From: Streptomyces sp. TLI_235
Lineage (GTDB): Bacteria > Actinomycetota > Actinomycetes > Streptomycetales > Streptomycetaceae
Assembly: GCA_002300355.1 (NCBI GenBank)
Contig: NSGV01000001.1
Span: 4,092,001-4,156,000 of the forward strand
DNA length: 64,000 bases
Reading direction: 5' to 3'
Within the stretch, counting starts at the first letter, position 1, and each line of letters opens with the position of its first letter. The notes below the pieces were generated by a model. It made no database searches. It was not told the origin of the DNA and saw only the letters and a program-made list of their open reading frames with translations. Shown piece after piece: positions 27,118-36,252 of this stretch. A program made the translations under genes and the position numbers.

Positions 27118-29979
27118 GTGTCCCCGAGCAGCGAGACCGCGCACGGCAAGCGACTCGTCATTGTCGAGTCGCCGGCCAAGGCCAAGACGATCAAGGGCTA
27201 CCTCGGCCCCGGCTACATCGTCGAGGCCAGCGTCGGGCACATCCGGGACCTGCCCGGCACAGCCGCCGAGGTACCGGACCGCTACACCGGCGAGGTACGC
27301 CGGCTCGGGGTCGACGTCGACCACGACTTCGCCCCCATCTATGTGGTCAACCCCGACAAGAAGTCGCAGGTGACCAAGCTCAAGTCGCTGCTCGCGGAGT
27401 CCGACGAGCTCTTCCTCGCCACCGATGAGGACCGCGAGGGCGAGGCCATCGCCTGGCACCTGCAGCAGGTGCTGAAGCCCAAGGTGCCGGTGCACCGGAT
27501 GGTCTTCCACGAGATCACCAAGGACGCCATCCAGGAGGCCGTCCGCAACCCGCGCGACCTGAACCAGCGCCTGGTCGACGCCCAGGAGACCCGCCGCATC
27601 CTCGACCGCCTGTACGGCTACGAGGTCTCCCCGGTGCTGTGGAAGAAGGTCATGCCGAAGCTGTCGGCGGGCCGCGTGCAGTCGGTGGCCACCCGGCTGA
27701 TCGTCGAGCGCGAGCGGGAGCGGATCGCTTTCCGCTCCGCCTCCTACTGGGACCTGGTCGGCACCTTCTCCACCGGCCGCACCGCGGCCGACGCCGCCAA
27801 CCCGGAGAACTTCGGCGCCCGGCTGGTCGCCGTCGACGGCAAGCGCATCGCGACCGGCCGCGACTTCGGCCCGGACGGACGACTGCGTGACACCGCCCAG
27901 GCCGCGAACACCCTGCACCTCGACGAGCAGGCCGCCCGCGCGCTGGCCGCCGCCCTGGAGCAGACCGCGTTCGCCGTCCGCAGCGTCGAGTCCAAGCCCT
28001 ACCGCCGATCCCCGTACGCTCCGTTCCGCACCACCACCCTCCAGCAGGAGGCCAGCCGCAAGCTGGGCTTCGGCGCCAAGCGGACGATGCAGGTCGCGCA
28101 GAAGCTGTACGAGAACGGCTTCATCACCTACATGCGCACCGACTCGACCACGCTGTCGGAGACCGCGGTCACCGCCGCCCGCGCCCAGGTCACCCAGCTG
28201 TACGGCGCCGACTACCTGCCGGACGCGCCGCGCGTCTACGCCAGCAAGGTCAAGAACGCCCAGGAGGCGCACGAGGCGATCCGCCCCTCCGGCGACCGCT
28301 TCCGCACCCCCGCCGAGACCGGCCTGTCCGGCGACGACTTCCGGCTGTACGAGCTGATCTGGATGCGCACGGTCGCCTCCCAGATGAAGGACGCGGTCGG
28401 CCAGTCCGTCACCGTCCGGGTCGGCGGCCGCTCCGCCGACGGCCGGGACGCCGAGTTCTCCGCCTCCGGCAAGATCATCACCTTCCACGGCTTCCTCAAG
28501 GCCTACGTCGAGGGCGCCGACGACCCCAACGCCGAGCTCGACGACCGCGAGCGCCGGCTGCCGCGCGTCGCCGAGGGCGACCCGCTCGCCGCCGAGCGGC
28601 TCACCCCCGAGGGCCACGCCACCAAGCCCCCGGCGCGTTACACCGAGGCCTCGCTGGTCAAGGAGCTGGAGGACCGCGAGATCGGCCGCCCCTCCACCTA
28701 CGCCTCGATCATCGACACGATCATCAACCGCAAGTACGTCTTCAAGAAGGGCACGGCGCTCGTCCCGTCCTTCCTCTCCTTCGCCGTGGTGAACCTGCTG
28801 GAGAAGCACTTCGGCCGGCTCGTCGACTACGACTTCACCGCCAAGATGGAGGACGACCTCGACCGGATCGCGGCCGGCCAGGCCGAGTCCGTGCCGTGGC
28901 TGAAGCGCTTCTACTTCGGCGAGGTCGCGGGCACCGCCGCGGGCAGCGCCGCCGAGGCCGGCAACGGCGACGGCGACCACCTCGGCGGCCTGAAGGAGCT
29001 CGTCACCGACCTCGGCGCGATCGACGCCCGGGAGATCAGCTCCTTCCCGCTGAGCGACGAGATCACCCTGCGGGTCGGCCGCTACGGCCCGTACGTCGAG
29101 AAGGCCGCCGCGGTCGAGGGCGAGCCGGGCCAGCGCGCCGACGTCCCCGACGACCTGCCGCCGGACGAGCTCACCGTCGAGCTCGCCGAGGAACTGCTCG
29201 CCAAGCCCAGCGGCGAGCGCGTGCTCGGCACCGACCCGGAGGGCGGCCACCCGCTCGTCGCCAAGGACGGCCGCTACGGCCCCTACGTCACCGAGGTGCT
29301 GCCCGAGGGCACCCCGAAGACCGGCAAGAACGCGGTCAAGCCGCGCACCGCCTCGCTCTTCAAGACGATGTCGCTGGACACCGTCACCCTCGAGGACGCG
29401 CTGCGGCTGCTCTCGCTGCCCCGCGTGGTCGGCACCGACCCCGAGGGCAACGAGATCACCGCGCAGAACGGCCGCTACGGCCCCTACCTCAAGCGCGGCA
29501 CCGACTCCCGGTCGCTGACCGACGAGGACCAGCTGTTCACCATCACCCTGGACGAGGCGCTGGTCATCTACGCCCAGCCCAAGCTGCGCGGGCGCGCGGC
29601 CGCCGCCGCCCCCCTCAAGGAGCTCGGCACCGACCCGGTCAGCGAGCGCCCGGTGGTCGTCAAGGACGGTCGCTTCGGCCCGTACGTGACCGACGGCGAG
29701 ACCAACGCGACGCTCCGCAAGGACGACGACGTCGAGACGATCACCCCGGAGCGCGGCTACGAGCTCCTCGCCGAGAAGCGCGCCCGCGGGCCGGTGAAGA
29801 AGACGGCCAAGAAGGCACCCGCCAAGAAGGTCGCGGCCAAGAAGACGACGGCGAAGAAGACCGCCGTCAGGAAGACGGCCGCCGCCAAGACCACGGCTGC
29901 CAAGACGACGGCCACGAAGACGGCCGCGAAGAAGACGGCCGCCAAGAAGGCCGCGGCTCCCGCCCCCGACGAGGACTGA
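27118..29979 (+). CDS. topA: DNA topoisomerase I
   Basis: This 953-residue type IA topoisomerase relaxes negative supercoils. The Toprim domain opens KRLVIVESPAKAKTIKGYL and has the metal site TDEDREGE. The catalytic tyrosine is Tyr338 in ITYMRTDSTTL. Several beta-rich C-terminal repeats follow (GRYGPYV/GRFGPYV at least four times) in place of zinc fingers. The end is a lysine/alanine tail of AKKTA units, a known Streptomyces feature that raises DNA affinity. The GTG start follows GGGAGAGAAGAGCGAAG. A strong terminator follows. Confidence 0.97.
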   Translation: MSPSSETAHGKRLVIVESPAKAKTIKGYLGPGYIVEASVGHIRDLPGTAAEVPDRYTGEVRRLGVDVDHDFAPIYVVNPDKKSQVTKLKSLLAESDELFLATDEDREGEAIAWHLQQVLKPKVPVHRMVFHEITKDAIQEAVRNPRDLNQRLVDAQETRRILDRLYGYEVSPVLWKKVMPKLSAGRVQSVATRLIVERERERIAFRSASYWDLVGTFSTGRTAADAANPENFGARLVAVDGKRIATGRDFGPDGRLRDTAQAANTLHLDEQAARALAAALEQTAFAVRSVESKPYRRSPYAPFRTTTLQQEASRKLGFGAKRTMQVAQKLYENGFITYMRTDSTTLSETAVTAARAQVTQLYGADYLPDAPRVYASKVKNAQEAHEAIRPSGDRFRTPAETGLSGDDFRLYELIWMRTVASQMKDAVGQSVTVRVGGRSADGRDAEFSASGKIITFHGFLKAYVEGADDPNAELDDRERRLPRVAEGDPLAAERLTPEGHATKPPARYTEASLVKELEDREIGRPSTYASIIDTIINRKYVFKKGTALVPSFLSFAVVNLLEKHFGRLVDYDFTAKMEDDLDRIAAGQAESVPWLKRFYFGEVAGTAAGSAAEAGNGDGDHLGGLKELVTDLGAIDAREISSFPLSDEITLRVGRYGPYVEKAAAVEGEPGQRADVPDDLPPDELTVELAEELLAKPSGERVLGTDPEGGHPLVAKDGRYGPYVTEVLPEGTPKTGKNAVKPRTASLFKTMSLDTVTLEDALRLLSLPRVVGTDPEGNEITAQNGRYGPYLKRGTDSRSLTDEDQLFTITLDEALVIYAQPKLRGRAAAAAPLKELGTDPVSERPVVVKDGRFGPYVTDGETNATLRKDDDVETITPERGYELLAEKRARGPVKKTAKKAPAKKVAAKKTTAKKTAVRKTAAAKTTAAKTTATKTAAKKTAAKKAAAPAPDED

Positions 29980-29994
29980 GCCGGAACTCCGCCA

Positions 29995-30026
29995 CGCGGG
30001 CCCGCACCTTCGGGTGCGGGCCCGCG
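29995..30026 (+). terminator. topA terminator
   Basis: A perfect 14-base stem is closed by a TTCG tetraloop, 16 bases after the topA stop. It is one of the clearest terminators in the window. Confidence 0.9.
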
Positions 30027-30074
30027 CTACGTCACAACCGTGTCATGACCGGCTTCCGGAACCCCGTCCGCCCC

Positions 30075-30108
30075 TTGGGCCCTGGGGCCCGACCGCTACG
30101 CTGACGGT
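30075..30108 (+). promoter_or_regulatory. Candidate leaderless promoter of the MFS-tmk gene
   Basis: TTGGGC (30075-30080) and TACGCT (30097-30102) are 16 bases apart, and the ATG follows 6 bases after the -10, the layout of leaderless actinobacterial transcripts. There is no ribosome site before the ATG. Confidence 0.4.
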
Positions 30109-33100
30109 ATGACGAGTGAGGAGCAGACCACCGGTCCCAGCCCTGCCCCGCCCGACCGTCCGGAGGTCTCGCCGGCCGGGACACCCGGTGAACGGGCCCG
30201 GGCGCTGCTCAGGCTCCGGCCCTACCGCCGACTGTGGACGGCCCAGCTCGTCGGCGGCACCGCGGACCGCCTCGCGCTGCTGGTCCTCGTCCCGCTGACG
30301 GTGGTCGCCGCGGCGCTCGGCGGCCAGTTCGGCGACGGGTACCGGGCATTCGCGCTCGCCGTCGCCGCCGTGTTCACCGCGCGGATGCTCGCCACCGTCC
30401 TTTTCGGCGCCGCCCTGCTCGGCCCGGTGCACACCCTGGTCGGCGAGAAGCTCGACCGTCGCTGGGTGCTCGTCGGGGCGGACGTGCTGCGCGCCGTGCT
30501 GATCGGCGTCGCCGCCTGGTGGTCGACCTGGATGCCCGGCACCGCCACCTGGCTGCTGCTCGGCACCGTGTTCCTCACCGGCGCCGCCGAGCGGGTCTGG
30601 GCGATCGCGAAGGCCGCCGCCGTCCCCGGCCTGCTGCCGCCCGCCGACCCGTACGCCCCCGCCGAGCGGCGCAAGCCCTCGCCCGCCTCGCTGGACGCCG
30701 TCCGCACCGTGGACGACCGGACCGGCTGGGGCACCGTGCCGCTCGCCGCGACCGCCCTGATCGTCTTCACCCTGCTCAATAACGTCCTCGCCGCGCTCGG
30801 CACGGACTGGCTGAGGGGCCATCAGGCGACCTCCGCCGCGGTCGGCGCCGCCCTGCTGTTCGCGGCCTCCGCCGTCCTGCTCTTCCTGCAGGAGCTGCCG
30901 GCCGGCCCCGGCGCCGCCCCGCACTCCCCGCTGCAGGGCCTGCGCGCCCCCGTCGACGTCACCCCCGGCAAGGCGCTCAGCAAGGGCCGCACCGGCTCCG
31001 CCCCGTACTTCACCTTCGCCGTCGCCGCCGCGTACGCCTCGATGGCGGGCGTCGCCTCGCTCGGCCTGCTGACCGCGCTGGAGCACCGGGCCGGCCCGAT
31101 CGGCTACGGCCTGGTCGTCCTCGCCGCGGGCCTCGCCCCGGCCGTCGGCGTCCGGCTCACCCGGGCCACCCTGCCCGCGTTCTCCCGCCGCCGTCTGCTC
31201 ACGCTCGCCCTCCTCGTCGAGGGCGTGGCGCTGATCCTGGCGGGCCTCGTGCTGGACTTCGTCCTCGTCCTGCTGCTCACCGTGCTGGCCGGCGTCGCCG
31301 CCGGGCTGACCGTGTCGGTCGGCCGCACCCTGCTCGCGCAGGAGGTCGAGGAGGCCCGGCTGCCCAAGGTCACCGAGCACCTCTACGCGGTGCTGCGGGC
31401 CGTGGTCGGCAGTGCGCTGATCGCCGTCCCGCTGATCGCCGCCGCGTACGGCGAGGTCACCCTCGGCCGGGTCGAGCCCGGCAGCTTCACCTTCATCCAC
31501 GACGGCGCCGCACTCGCGGTCTCCACGGCCGGCCTGCTCACCCTGGTGCTGGCCGCGGTCGTGCTGCTGCGCACCGACGACCGCCGCGGGGTGACCCGGT
31601 TCAGCAAGGAGCTGTTCCAGGCCGTCCGCGGCGGCACCGAGCCGGCCCCGCACCGCACCACCGGCACCGGCTTCTTCATCGCGCTGGAGGGCGGCGACGG
31701 CGCCGGCAAGTCCACCCAGGCCCAGGCACTGGCCGAGTGGATCCGCGCCAAGGGCCACGAGGTGGTGCTCACCCGGGAGCCCGGCGGCAGCCCGGTCGGC
31801 CAGCGGCTGCGCGGCCTCGTCCTGGACGTCGGCAACACCGGCCTCTCGCACCGCGCCGAGGCGCTGATCTACGCCGCCGACCGTGCCGAGCACGTCGAGA
31901 ACGTCATCCGGCCCGCTCTGGCCCGCGGCGCAGTGGTGATCACCGACCGCTACATGGACTCGTCCATCGCCTACCAGGGCGCCGGCCGCGACCTCGCCGC
32001 CACCGAGATCGCCCGGATCTCCCGCTGGGCCACCGGTGGGCTCGTCCCGGACCTCACCGTGGTGCTGGACGTCGACCCGGCCGCCGCCCGCGAGCGGTTC
32101 ACCGAGGCGCTGGACCGGCTGGAGTCCGAGCCGACCGAGTTCCACGCCCGGGTCCGGGCCGGCTTCCTGGCACTGGCCGCCGCCGACCCCGCCCGGTACC
32201 TGATCGTCGACGCCGGCCAGCAGCCCGCCCAGGTGACCACCGCGATCCGCCACCGGCTCGACCGCGAGCTGCCGCTCTCCGACCAGGAGAAGGCCGCCCG
32301 CGTCGAGCAGGATCGCCTCGCCCGCGAGGCCGCCGAACGCCGGGCCGCCGAGGAGGCCCGCCTCAAGGCCGAGGCCGAGGAGGCCGAGCGGAAGCGGCAG
32401 GCGCTGCTGGAGGAGCTGCGCGCCGAGCAGGCCGAGAAGGAGCGACTCGCCAAGCTGGAGGCCGAGCGGGCCGCCGCCGAGGAGGCCCGCAAGGCCGCCG
32501 AGGCCGCCCGTCTCCGGGCCGAGGCGGAGGCGAAGGAACTCGCCGAGGCGGAGGCCCACCGCCGCGCCGCCGAGGAGGCCCGGCTGAAGGTCGAGGCCGC
32601 CGAGCGCGAGCGCCGGGAGGCGGAGGCCGCCGCCCAGGCCGAGATCCAGCGGCAGCGGGAGCTGCAGCGGGCCGAGCAGCGCCGCCGTGCGGAGGAAGCC
32701 CTGCAGCGCGCGGAGGAGGCCCGGCTGAAGGCCGAGACGGAGGCTGCCGCCGCGTCCGCCGCCGCATCCGCCGCCGTGACCGCGGAGCTGCCGCAGGTCG
32801 CGCCCGCCGGGGACGGCGAGACCACTCGTGAGATTCCGGAGCCGGAGCGCCGGGCTGCGGTGCGGGCGGCCGAGGAGAACGGGTCGGCCGACCTGACGGC
32901 CGTCCTGCCGACCGTCCCCGCCGTGGACGAGACGGCCGTGCTGCCCAAGGCGGAGCGGGCGGACTTCCGCAAGGCGCCGCAGGTCGACGAGACGGCCGTG
33001 CTGCCGAAGGCGGACGAGACCGCGGTGCTGCCCAAGGCGGAGCGGGCGGACTTCCGCAAGGCGCCGCTGCCCGACGAGACCGCGGTGCTGCCGAAGGCCG

Positions 33101-33357
33101 GTCCGGCGGGTGTCGACCCGGTGCCGCCCGGGCTGTGGCGGGAGGAGTCGTCCCCGGAGACCACCCGGGAGCTCACGCCGGTCGACCGGCCGCGCCCGTC
33201 CTGGGCCGAGGAGACGCCGATGGACGATCTCCCGAGCCTCACCGACAGCCTGCTGGGCTCGCGCGACCAGTGGTCCCAGTGGGAGCCCGACGAGGACGAG
33301 GACGGCGGCGAGGGCCCGGACCGCCGCGGCTGGGGCCGTAAGCGCCGCCGCGACTGA
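30109..33357 (+). CDS. tmk: MFS-like membrane domain fused to thymidylate kinase
   Basis: This 1082-residue fusion starts with about 480 residues of transporter-like membrane domain with some twelve hydrophobic stretches. A dTMP kinase domain follows at about 520-725, with P-loop EGGDGAGKST (527-536), the DR motif TREPGG and the lid region DRYMDSSIAYQGAGRDL. A long charged coiled coil of Ala/Glu/Arg heptads (about 730-900) comes next, then four DETAVLPKA repeats and an acidic-basic tail. dTMP kinase makes dTDP for DNA synthesis. The domain order fits Streptomyces tmk genes as I recall. Whether the membrane part transports anything is unknown. Confidence 0.95.
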   Translation: MTSEEQTTGPSPAPPDRPEVSPAGTPGERARALLRLRPYRRLWTAQLVGGTADRLALLVLVPLTVVAAALGGQFGDGYRAFALAVAAVFTARMLATVLFGAALLGPVHTLVGEKLDRRWVLVGADVLRAVLIGVAAWWSTWMPGTATWLLLGTVFLTGAAERVWAIAKAAAVPGLLPPADPYAPAERRKPSPASLDAVRTVDDRTGWGTVPLAATALIVFTLLNNVLAALGTDWLRGHQATSAAVGAALLFAASAVLLFLQELPAGPGAAPHSPLQGLRAPVDVTPGKALSKGRTGSAPYFTFAVAAAYASMAGVASLGLLTALEHRAGPIGYGLVVLAAGLAPAVGVRLTRATLPAFSRRRLLTLALLVEGVALILAGLVLDFVLVLLLTVLAGVAAGLTVSVGRTLLAQEVEEARLPKVTEHLYAVLRAVVGSALIAVPLIAAAYGEVTLGRVEPGSFTFIHDGAALAVSTAGLLTLVLAAVVLLRTDDRRGVTRFSKELFQAVRGGTEPAPHRTTGTGFFIALEGGDGAGKSTQAQALAEWIRAKGHEVVLTREPGGSPVGQRLRGLVLDVGNTGLSHRAEALIYAADRAEHVENVIRPALARGAVVITDRYMDSSIAYQGAGRDLAATEIARISRWATGGLVPDLTVVLDVDPAAARERFTEALDRLESEPTEFHARVRAGFLALAAADPARYLIVDAGQQPAQVTTAIRHRLDRELPLSDQEKAARVEQDRLAREAAERRAAEEARLKAEAEEAERKRQALLEELRAEQAEKERLAKLEAERAAAEEARKAAEAARLRAEAEAKELAEAEAHRRAAEEARLKVEAAERERREAEAAAQAEIQRQRELQRAEQRRRAEEALQRAEEARLKAETEAAAASAAASAAVTAELPQVAPAGDGETTREIPEPERRAAVRAAEENGSADLTAVLPTVPAVDETAVLPKAERADFRKAPQVDETAVLPKADETAVLPKAERADFRKAPLPDETAVLPKAGPAGVDPVPPGLWREESSPETTRELTPVDRPRPSWAEETPMDDLPSLTDSLLGSRDQWSQWEPDEDEDGGEGPDRRGWGRKRRRD
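32923..33099 (+). repeat. In-frame DETAVLPKA repeats inside tmk
   Basis: Four copies of DETAVLPKA, two of them followed by ERADFRKAP, lie in the tail of the kinase fusion. The underlying DNA repeats are nearly identical over about 57 bases, which suggests recent duplication and likely length variation between strains. Confidence 0.85.
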
Positions 33358-33396
33358 GCCGCCCCCGGCCGGGCGGCCGGGTAGCGACGGCAACGG

Positions 33397-33431
33397 ACGG
33401 GCACCGTGGTCTGAAAGACTGCGGTGCCCGT
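33397..33431 (+). terminator. tmk terminator
   Basis: Arms ACGGGCACCG and CGGTGCCCGT enclose an inner GTCT/AGAC pair, followed by TTTCG. It begins 40 bases after the tmk stop. Confidence 0.8.
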
Positions 33432-33467
33432 TTCGACGTCCGCAGCCCCCTGAGGAAGCCCGTACCC

Positions 33468-34730
33468 GTGACCGTCGCCGCAGCCGCTCCGCCCGTCCGT
33501 GCCACCGAGGCCGCCGCACCGGGAGCGGCCCGCAGAGCCGGCACCGGTCGGCTGCAGGCACTGGACGGCCTGCGGTTCGTGGCCGTCCTGCTGGTCGTCT
33601 TCTACCACTACGTCGCGTTCGGCTCCGACTGGGGCCGTCCGCGTGCCGAGCTCTTCCCGCTGCTCCACCTGCCGGCCGCCTATGGCTGGATGGGCGTGCA
33701 GCTGTTCTTCCTGATCAGCGGCTTCGTGATCTGCCTGAGCTGCTGGGGCCGCCCGCTCGCCGACTTCCTGAGCTCGCGGGTGGTGCGGCTGTTCCCGGCG
33801 TACTGGTTCGCGGTGCTGCTCACCACGGCGGTGCTGGCCGCGGTTCCCGGTGGCAGCCGGCCGCGGGCGGCACGGGACGTGCTGACCAACCTGACGATGA
33901 TGGAGTACCCGTTCGGGGCGCCCTACGTCGACGGCGTGTACTGGAGCCTGTGGGTCGAGGGCCGCTTCTACCTGATCTTCGCCGTGGTGGTGGCGCTCGG
34001 CCTCACCTACCGCCGGGTGCTCGCCTTCTGCCTGCTCTGGTCCGCGGCCGGGGTGCTCGCCGTGGCGGCGCCCGGCGAGCAGCTGCTGCAGGTGCTGGCG
34101 ATGCCCGAGTACTGCTGGTTCTTCATCGGCGGCCTGGCCTTCTACCTGATCCGGCGGTTCGGCCCGGACCTGCTGCTCTGGCTGCTGGTCGGGTTCACCT
34201 TCCTGGCGGGCTGCCGGTCCGTGCTGCCCACCTACCGCTTCGTCGCCGCCCAGGCCGGCTACCCGGTGCCGGAGTGGGGTGTGGTGGCGCTGCTCGCCGT
34301 GTTCTACCTGCTGATGGCCGCCGTCGCACTGGACTGGTTCCGTGCCGTGCAGTGGCGCTGGTTGACCACCGCCGGCGCCGTCACCTACCCGCTGTACCTG
34401 CTGCACGAGTACATCGGCTGGGAGGTCATCGACACCGTCGGCACCAGGGTCGACCCCGGGCTGCTGATCGGCGCCCTGCTGGTCGCGATGATCGCCGCCT
34501 CGTGGCTGGTGCACCGCTTCGTGGAGCGGCCCGCCGCCCGCTGGCTGCGGCCCCGGCTGGCGGCCTCCTTCGCCAAGGTGCGCGGCGTGCCGATGCCGGC
34601 CCGGCGCCCCGTCGCCGGGTCGCACACCCCGGTGGAGGTGCCCGCCCGCACACCCGGGGACGGCCACGCCGGGCCCGCCGGGGACCGCGGGATCCCGGTG
34701 TCCCGCCACGGTGTCGGCGACGGGCGTTAG
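33468..34730 (+). CDS. Acyltransferase 3 family membrane protein (OafA/YrhL type)
   Basis: This 420-residue integral membrane protein has about ten helices and the family signatures LDGLRFVAVLLVVFYHYVAFG (with the His-Tyr pair), FFLISGFVICLS, RLFPAYW, and VDGVYWSLWVEGRFYL. Such enzymes move acyl groups onto sugars, peptidoglycan or lipids across the membrane; the acceptor is unknown. The GTG at 33468 follows TGAGGAAG. The final 60 residues are a hydrophilic Pro/Gly-rich tail. It stands between tmk and holB and may be an insertion in that otherwise conserved order. Confidence 0.9.
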   Translation: MTVAAAAPPVRATEAAAPGAARRAGTGRLQALDGLRFVAVLLVVFYHYVAFGSDWGRPRAELFPLLHLPAAYGWMGVQLFFLISGFVICLSCWGRPLADFLSSRVVRLFPAYWFAVLLTTAVLAAVPGGSRPRAARDVLTNLTMMEYPFGAPYVDGVYWSLWVEGRFYLIFAVVVALGLTYRRVLAFCLLWSAAGVLAVAAPGEQLLQVLAMPEYCWFFIGGLAFYLIRRFGPDLLLWLLVGFTFLAGCRSVLPTYRFVAAQAGYPVPEWGVVALLAVFYLLMAAVALDWFRAVQWRWLTTAGAVTYPLYLLHEYIGWEVIDTVGTRVDPGLLIGALLVAMIAASWLVHRFVERPAARWLRPRLAASFAKVRGVPMPARRPVAGSHTPVEVPARTPGDGHAGPAGDRGIPVSRHGVGDGR

Positions 34731-34790
34731 GCTCGGGGGACCCGGCGGGCAGGCGGCCGGGACGGACGGTGGGCAGGCAGGGAGTACGGC

Positions 34791-36011
34791 GTGAGCGTGT
34801 GGGACGACCTGGTCGGCCAGGACCGCGTGGTCGAGCAGCTGTCTGCGGCCGCCCGCGCGGCACGGGCCACCGTCGCCGCCGGACGGGCCGCCGGCACGAG
34901 TACCGCCGAGCCCGGCGGCAACGCCTCGATGATGACCCACGCCTGGCTGTTCACCGGCCCGCCCGGCGCCGGCCAGACCACCGCGGCCCGCGCCTTCGCG
35001 GCCGCCCTCCAGTGCACCAGCCCCGACCTCGAACTCGGCGGCACACCCGGCTGCGGTTTCTGCGACGGCTGCCACACCGTCCTCTCCGGCAGCCACGCCG
35101 ACGTGAAGTACGTCCGCACCGACGGCCTCTCCATCGGCGTCGGCGACATGCGCGACCTGGTGCTGCGCGCCGCCAGCTACCCGACCGGCGGCCGCTGGTC
35201 GGTGATCCTCGTCGACGCCGCCCACCGGCTCACCGAGGCCGCCGCCAACGCCCTGCTCAAGGGCGTCGAGGAGCCCTCGCCGCGCACCGTCTGGCTGCTG
35301 TGCGCGCCCTCCGTCCAGGACGTACTGCCCACCATCCGCTCCCGCTGCCGGCTGCTGGTGCTGCGCACCCCGTCCGCCGAGGCGGTCGCCGACATGCTGG
35401 TCCGCCGGGACGGCGTCGACCCCGGCCCCGCCCACGCCGCCGCCCTCGCCGGCCAGGGTGACATCGACCGGTCCCGCCGGCTCGCCGTCGACGAGCAGGC
35501 CCGCGCCCGCCGGGCCGAGGTGCTGCGCATCCCGCTGGAGGTCGCCGACGTCGGAGGCTGCCTCGCCGCGGCGCAGCGCCTCGTCGACACCGCCAAGGCC
35601 GACGCCGAGGCCCTCGCCGAGACCCAGGACGCCAAGGAGACCGAGGACCTGCGGGCCGCGTACGGCGCCGCGGAGGGCAGCCGGGCCCCGCGGGGCATGG
35701 CCGGTGCGGTCAAGGAACTGGAGAAGCGGCAGAAGAGCCGCGCCACCCGCACCCGGCGGGAGACCCTCAACAGCGCCCTGCTCGACCTGCTCGGCTTCTA
35801 CCGGGACGTCCTCGCCCTGCAGTTCGGCGCCGCCGGGCCGCTCGCCAACGAGGACCACCGGCCCGCCCTCGACCGGGTCGCCGCCGCCGGGCCGGCCGAG
35901 TCCACCCTCCGCAGGATCGAGGCCGTCCTCGCCTGCCGCGAGGCGCTCGACCGCAACGTCGACCCGCTGCTCGCCGTCGAGGCGATGACGCTCGCCCTCC
36001 GGGCCGGCTGA
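34791..36011 (+). CDS. holB: DNA polymerase III delta-prime subunit
   Basis: This 406-residue clamp-loader subunit has an AAA+ core with GPPGAGQTTAARAF at the P-loop, where the usual lysine is Gln, a zinc-binding region CTSPD...CGFCDGC with four cysteines, the DAAHRLTEAAANALLK Walker B-equivalent, and the arginine finger motif SRC (IRSRCRLLVLRTP). Delta-prime does not need ATP hydrolysis, so the altered P-loop is consistent with function. The GTG at 34791 follows AGGGAGTACGGC. A helical insertion near residues 275-310 is rich in Ala and Glu. Confidence 0.95.
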   Translation: MSVWDDLVGQDRVVEQLSAAARAARATVAAGRAAGTSTAEPGGNASMMTHAWLFTGPPGAGQTTAARAFAAALQCTSPDLELGGTPGCGFCDGCHTVLSGSHADVKYVRTDGLSIGVGDMRDLVLRAASYPTGGRWSVILVDAAHRLTEAAANALLKGVEEPSPRTVWLLCAPSVQDVLPTIRSRCRLLVLRTPSAEAVADMLVRRDGVDPGPAHAAALAGQGDIDRSRRLAVDEQARARRAEVLRIPLEVADVGGCLAAAQRLVDTAKADAEALAETQDAKETEDLRAAYGAAEGSRAPRGMAGAVKELEKRQKSRATRTRRETLNSALLDLLGFYRDVLALQFGAAGPLANEDHRPALDRVAAAGPAESTLRRIEAVLACREALDRNVDPLLAVEAMTLALRAG

Positions 36012-36252
36012 CCCGCCCGCAGGGCCCTCCGCGTCGGCCGATTCGCGCGCCCGGCGTGCGGAGTTGACCCGGCGTCGGCCAGGTGTCGGAGCGGGCTTCC
36101 GGGTGACGGCATGTCACCTCGCTCGTTCGAGTGAACGTCGGACGGCGCCCGCCCGGCCCCCGCCGCCCCGCGCGGCCCGTTGTGCACCCTGTGGACGGTC
36201 GGTCCGAAAGCCGTGGTCCGGCGACCGTGCTCCCCCTGAGGTGGTGCGCCCC

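Noticed and set aside
30043-33561. 1172-codon open frame antisense to tmk
   Set aside because: It shows Gly/Arg-rich low-complexity translation with no motif, and the opposite strand encodes the clear MFS-tmk fusion.
31971-35858. 1295-codon open frame on the minus strand
   Set aside because: It is a shadow of tmk, the acyltransferase and holB; its composition is that of antisense GC-rich DNA.
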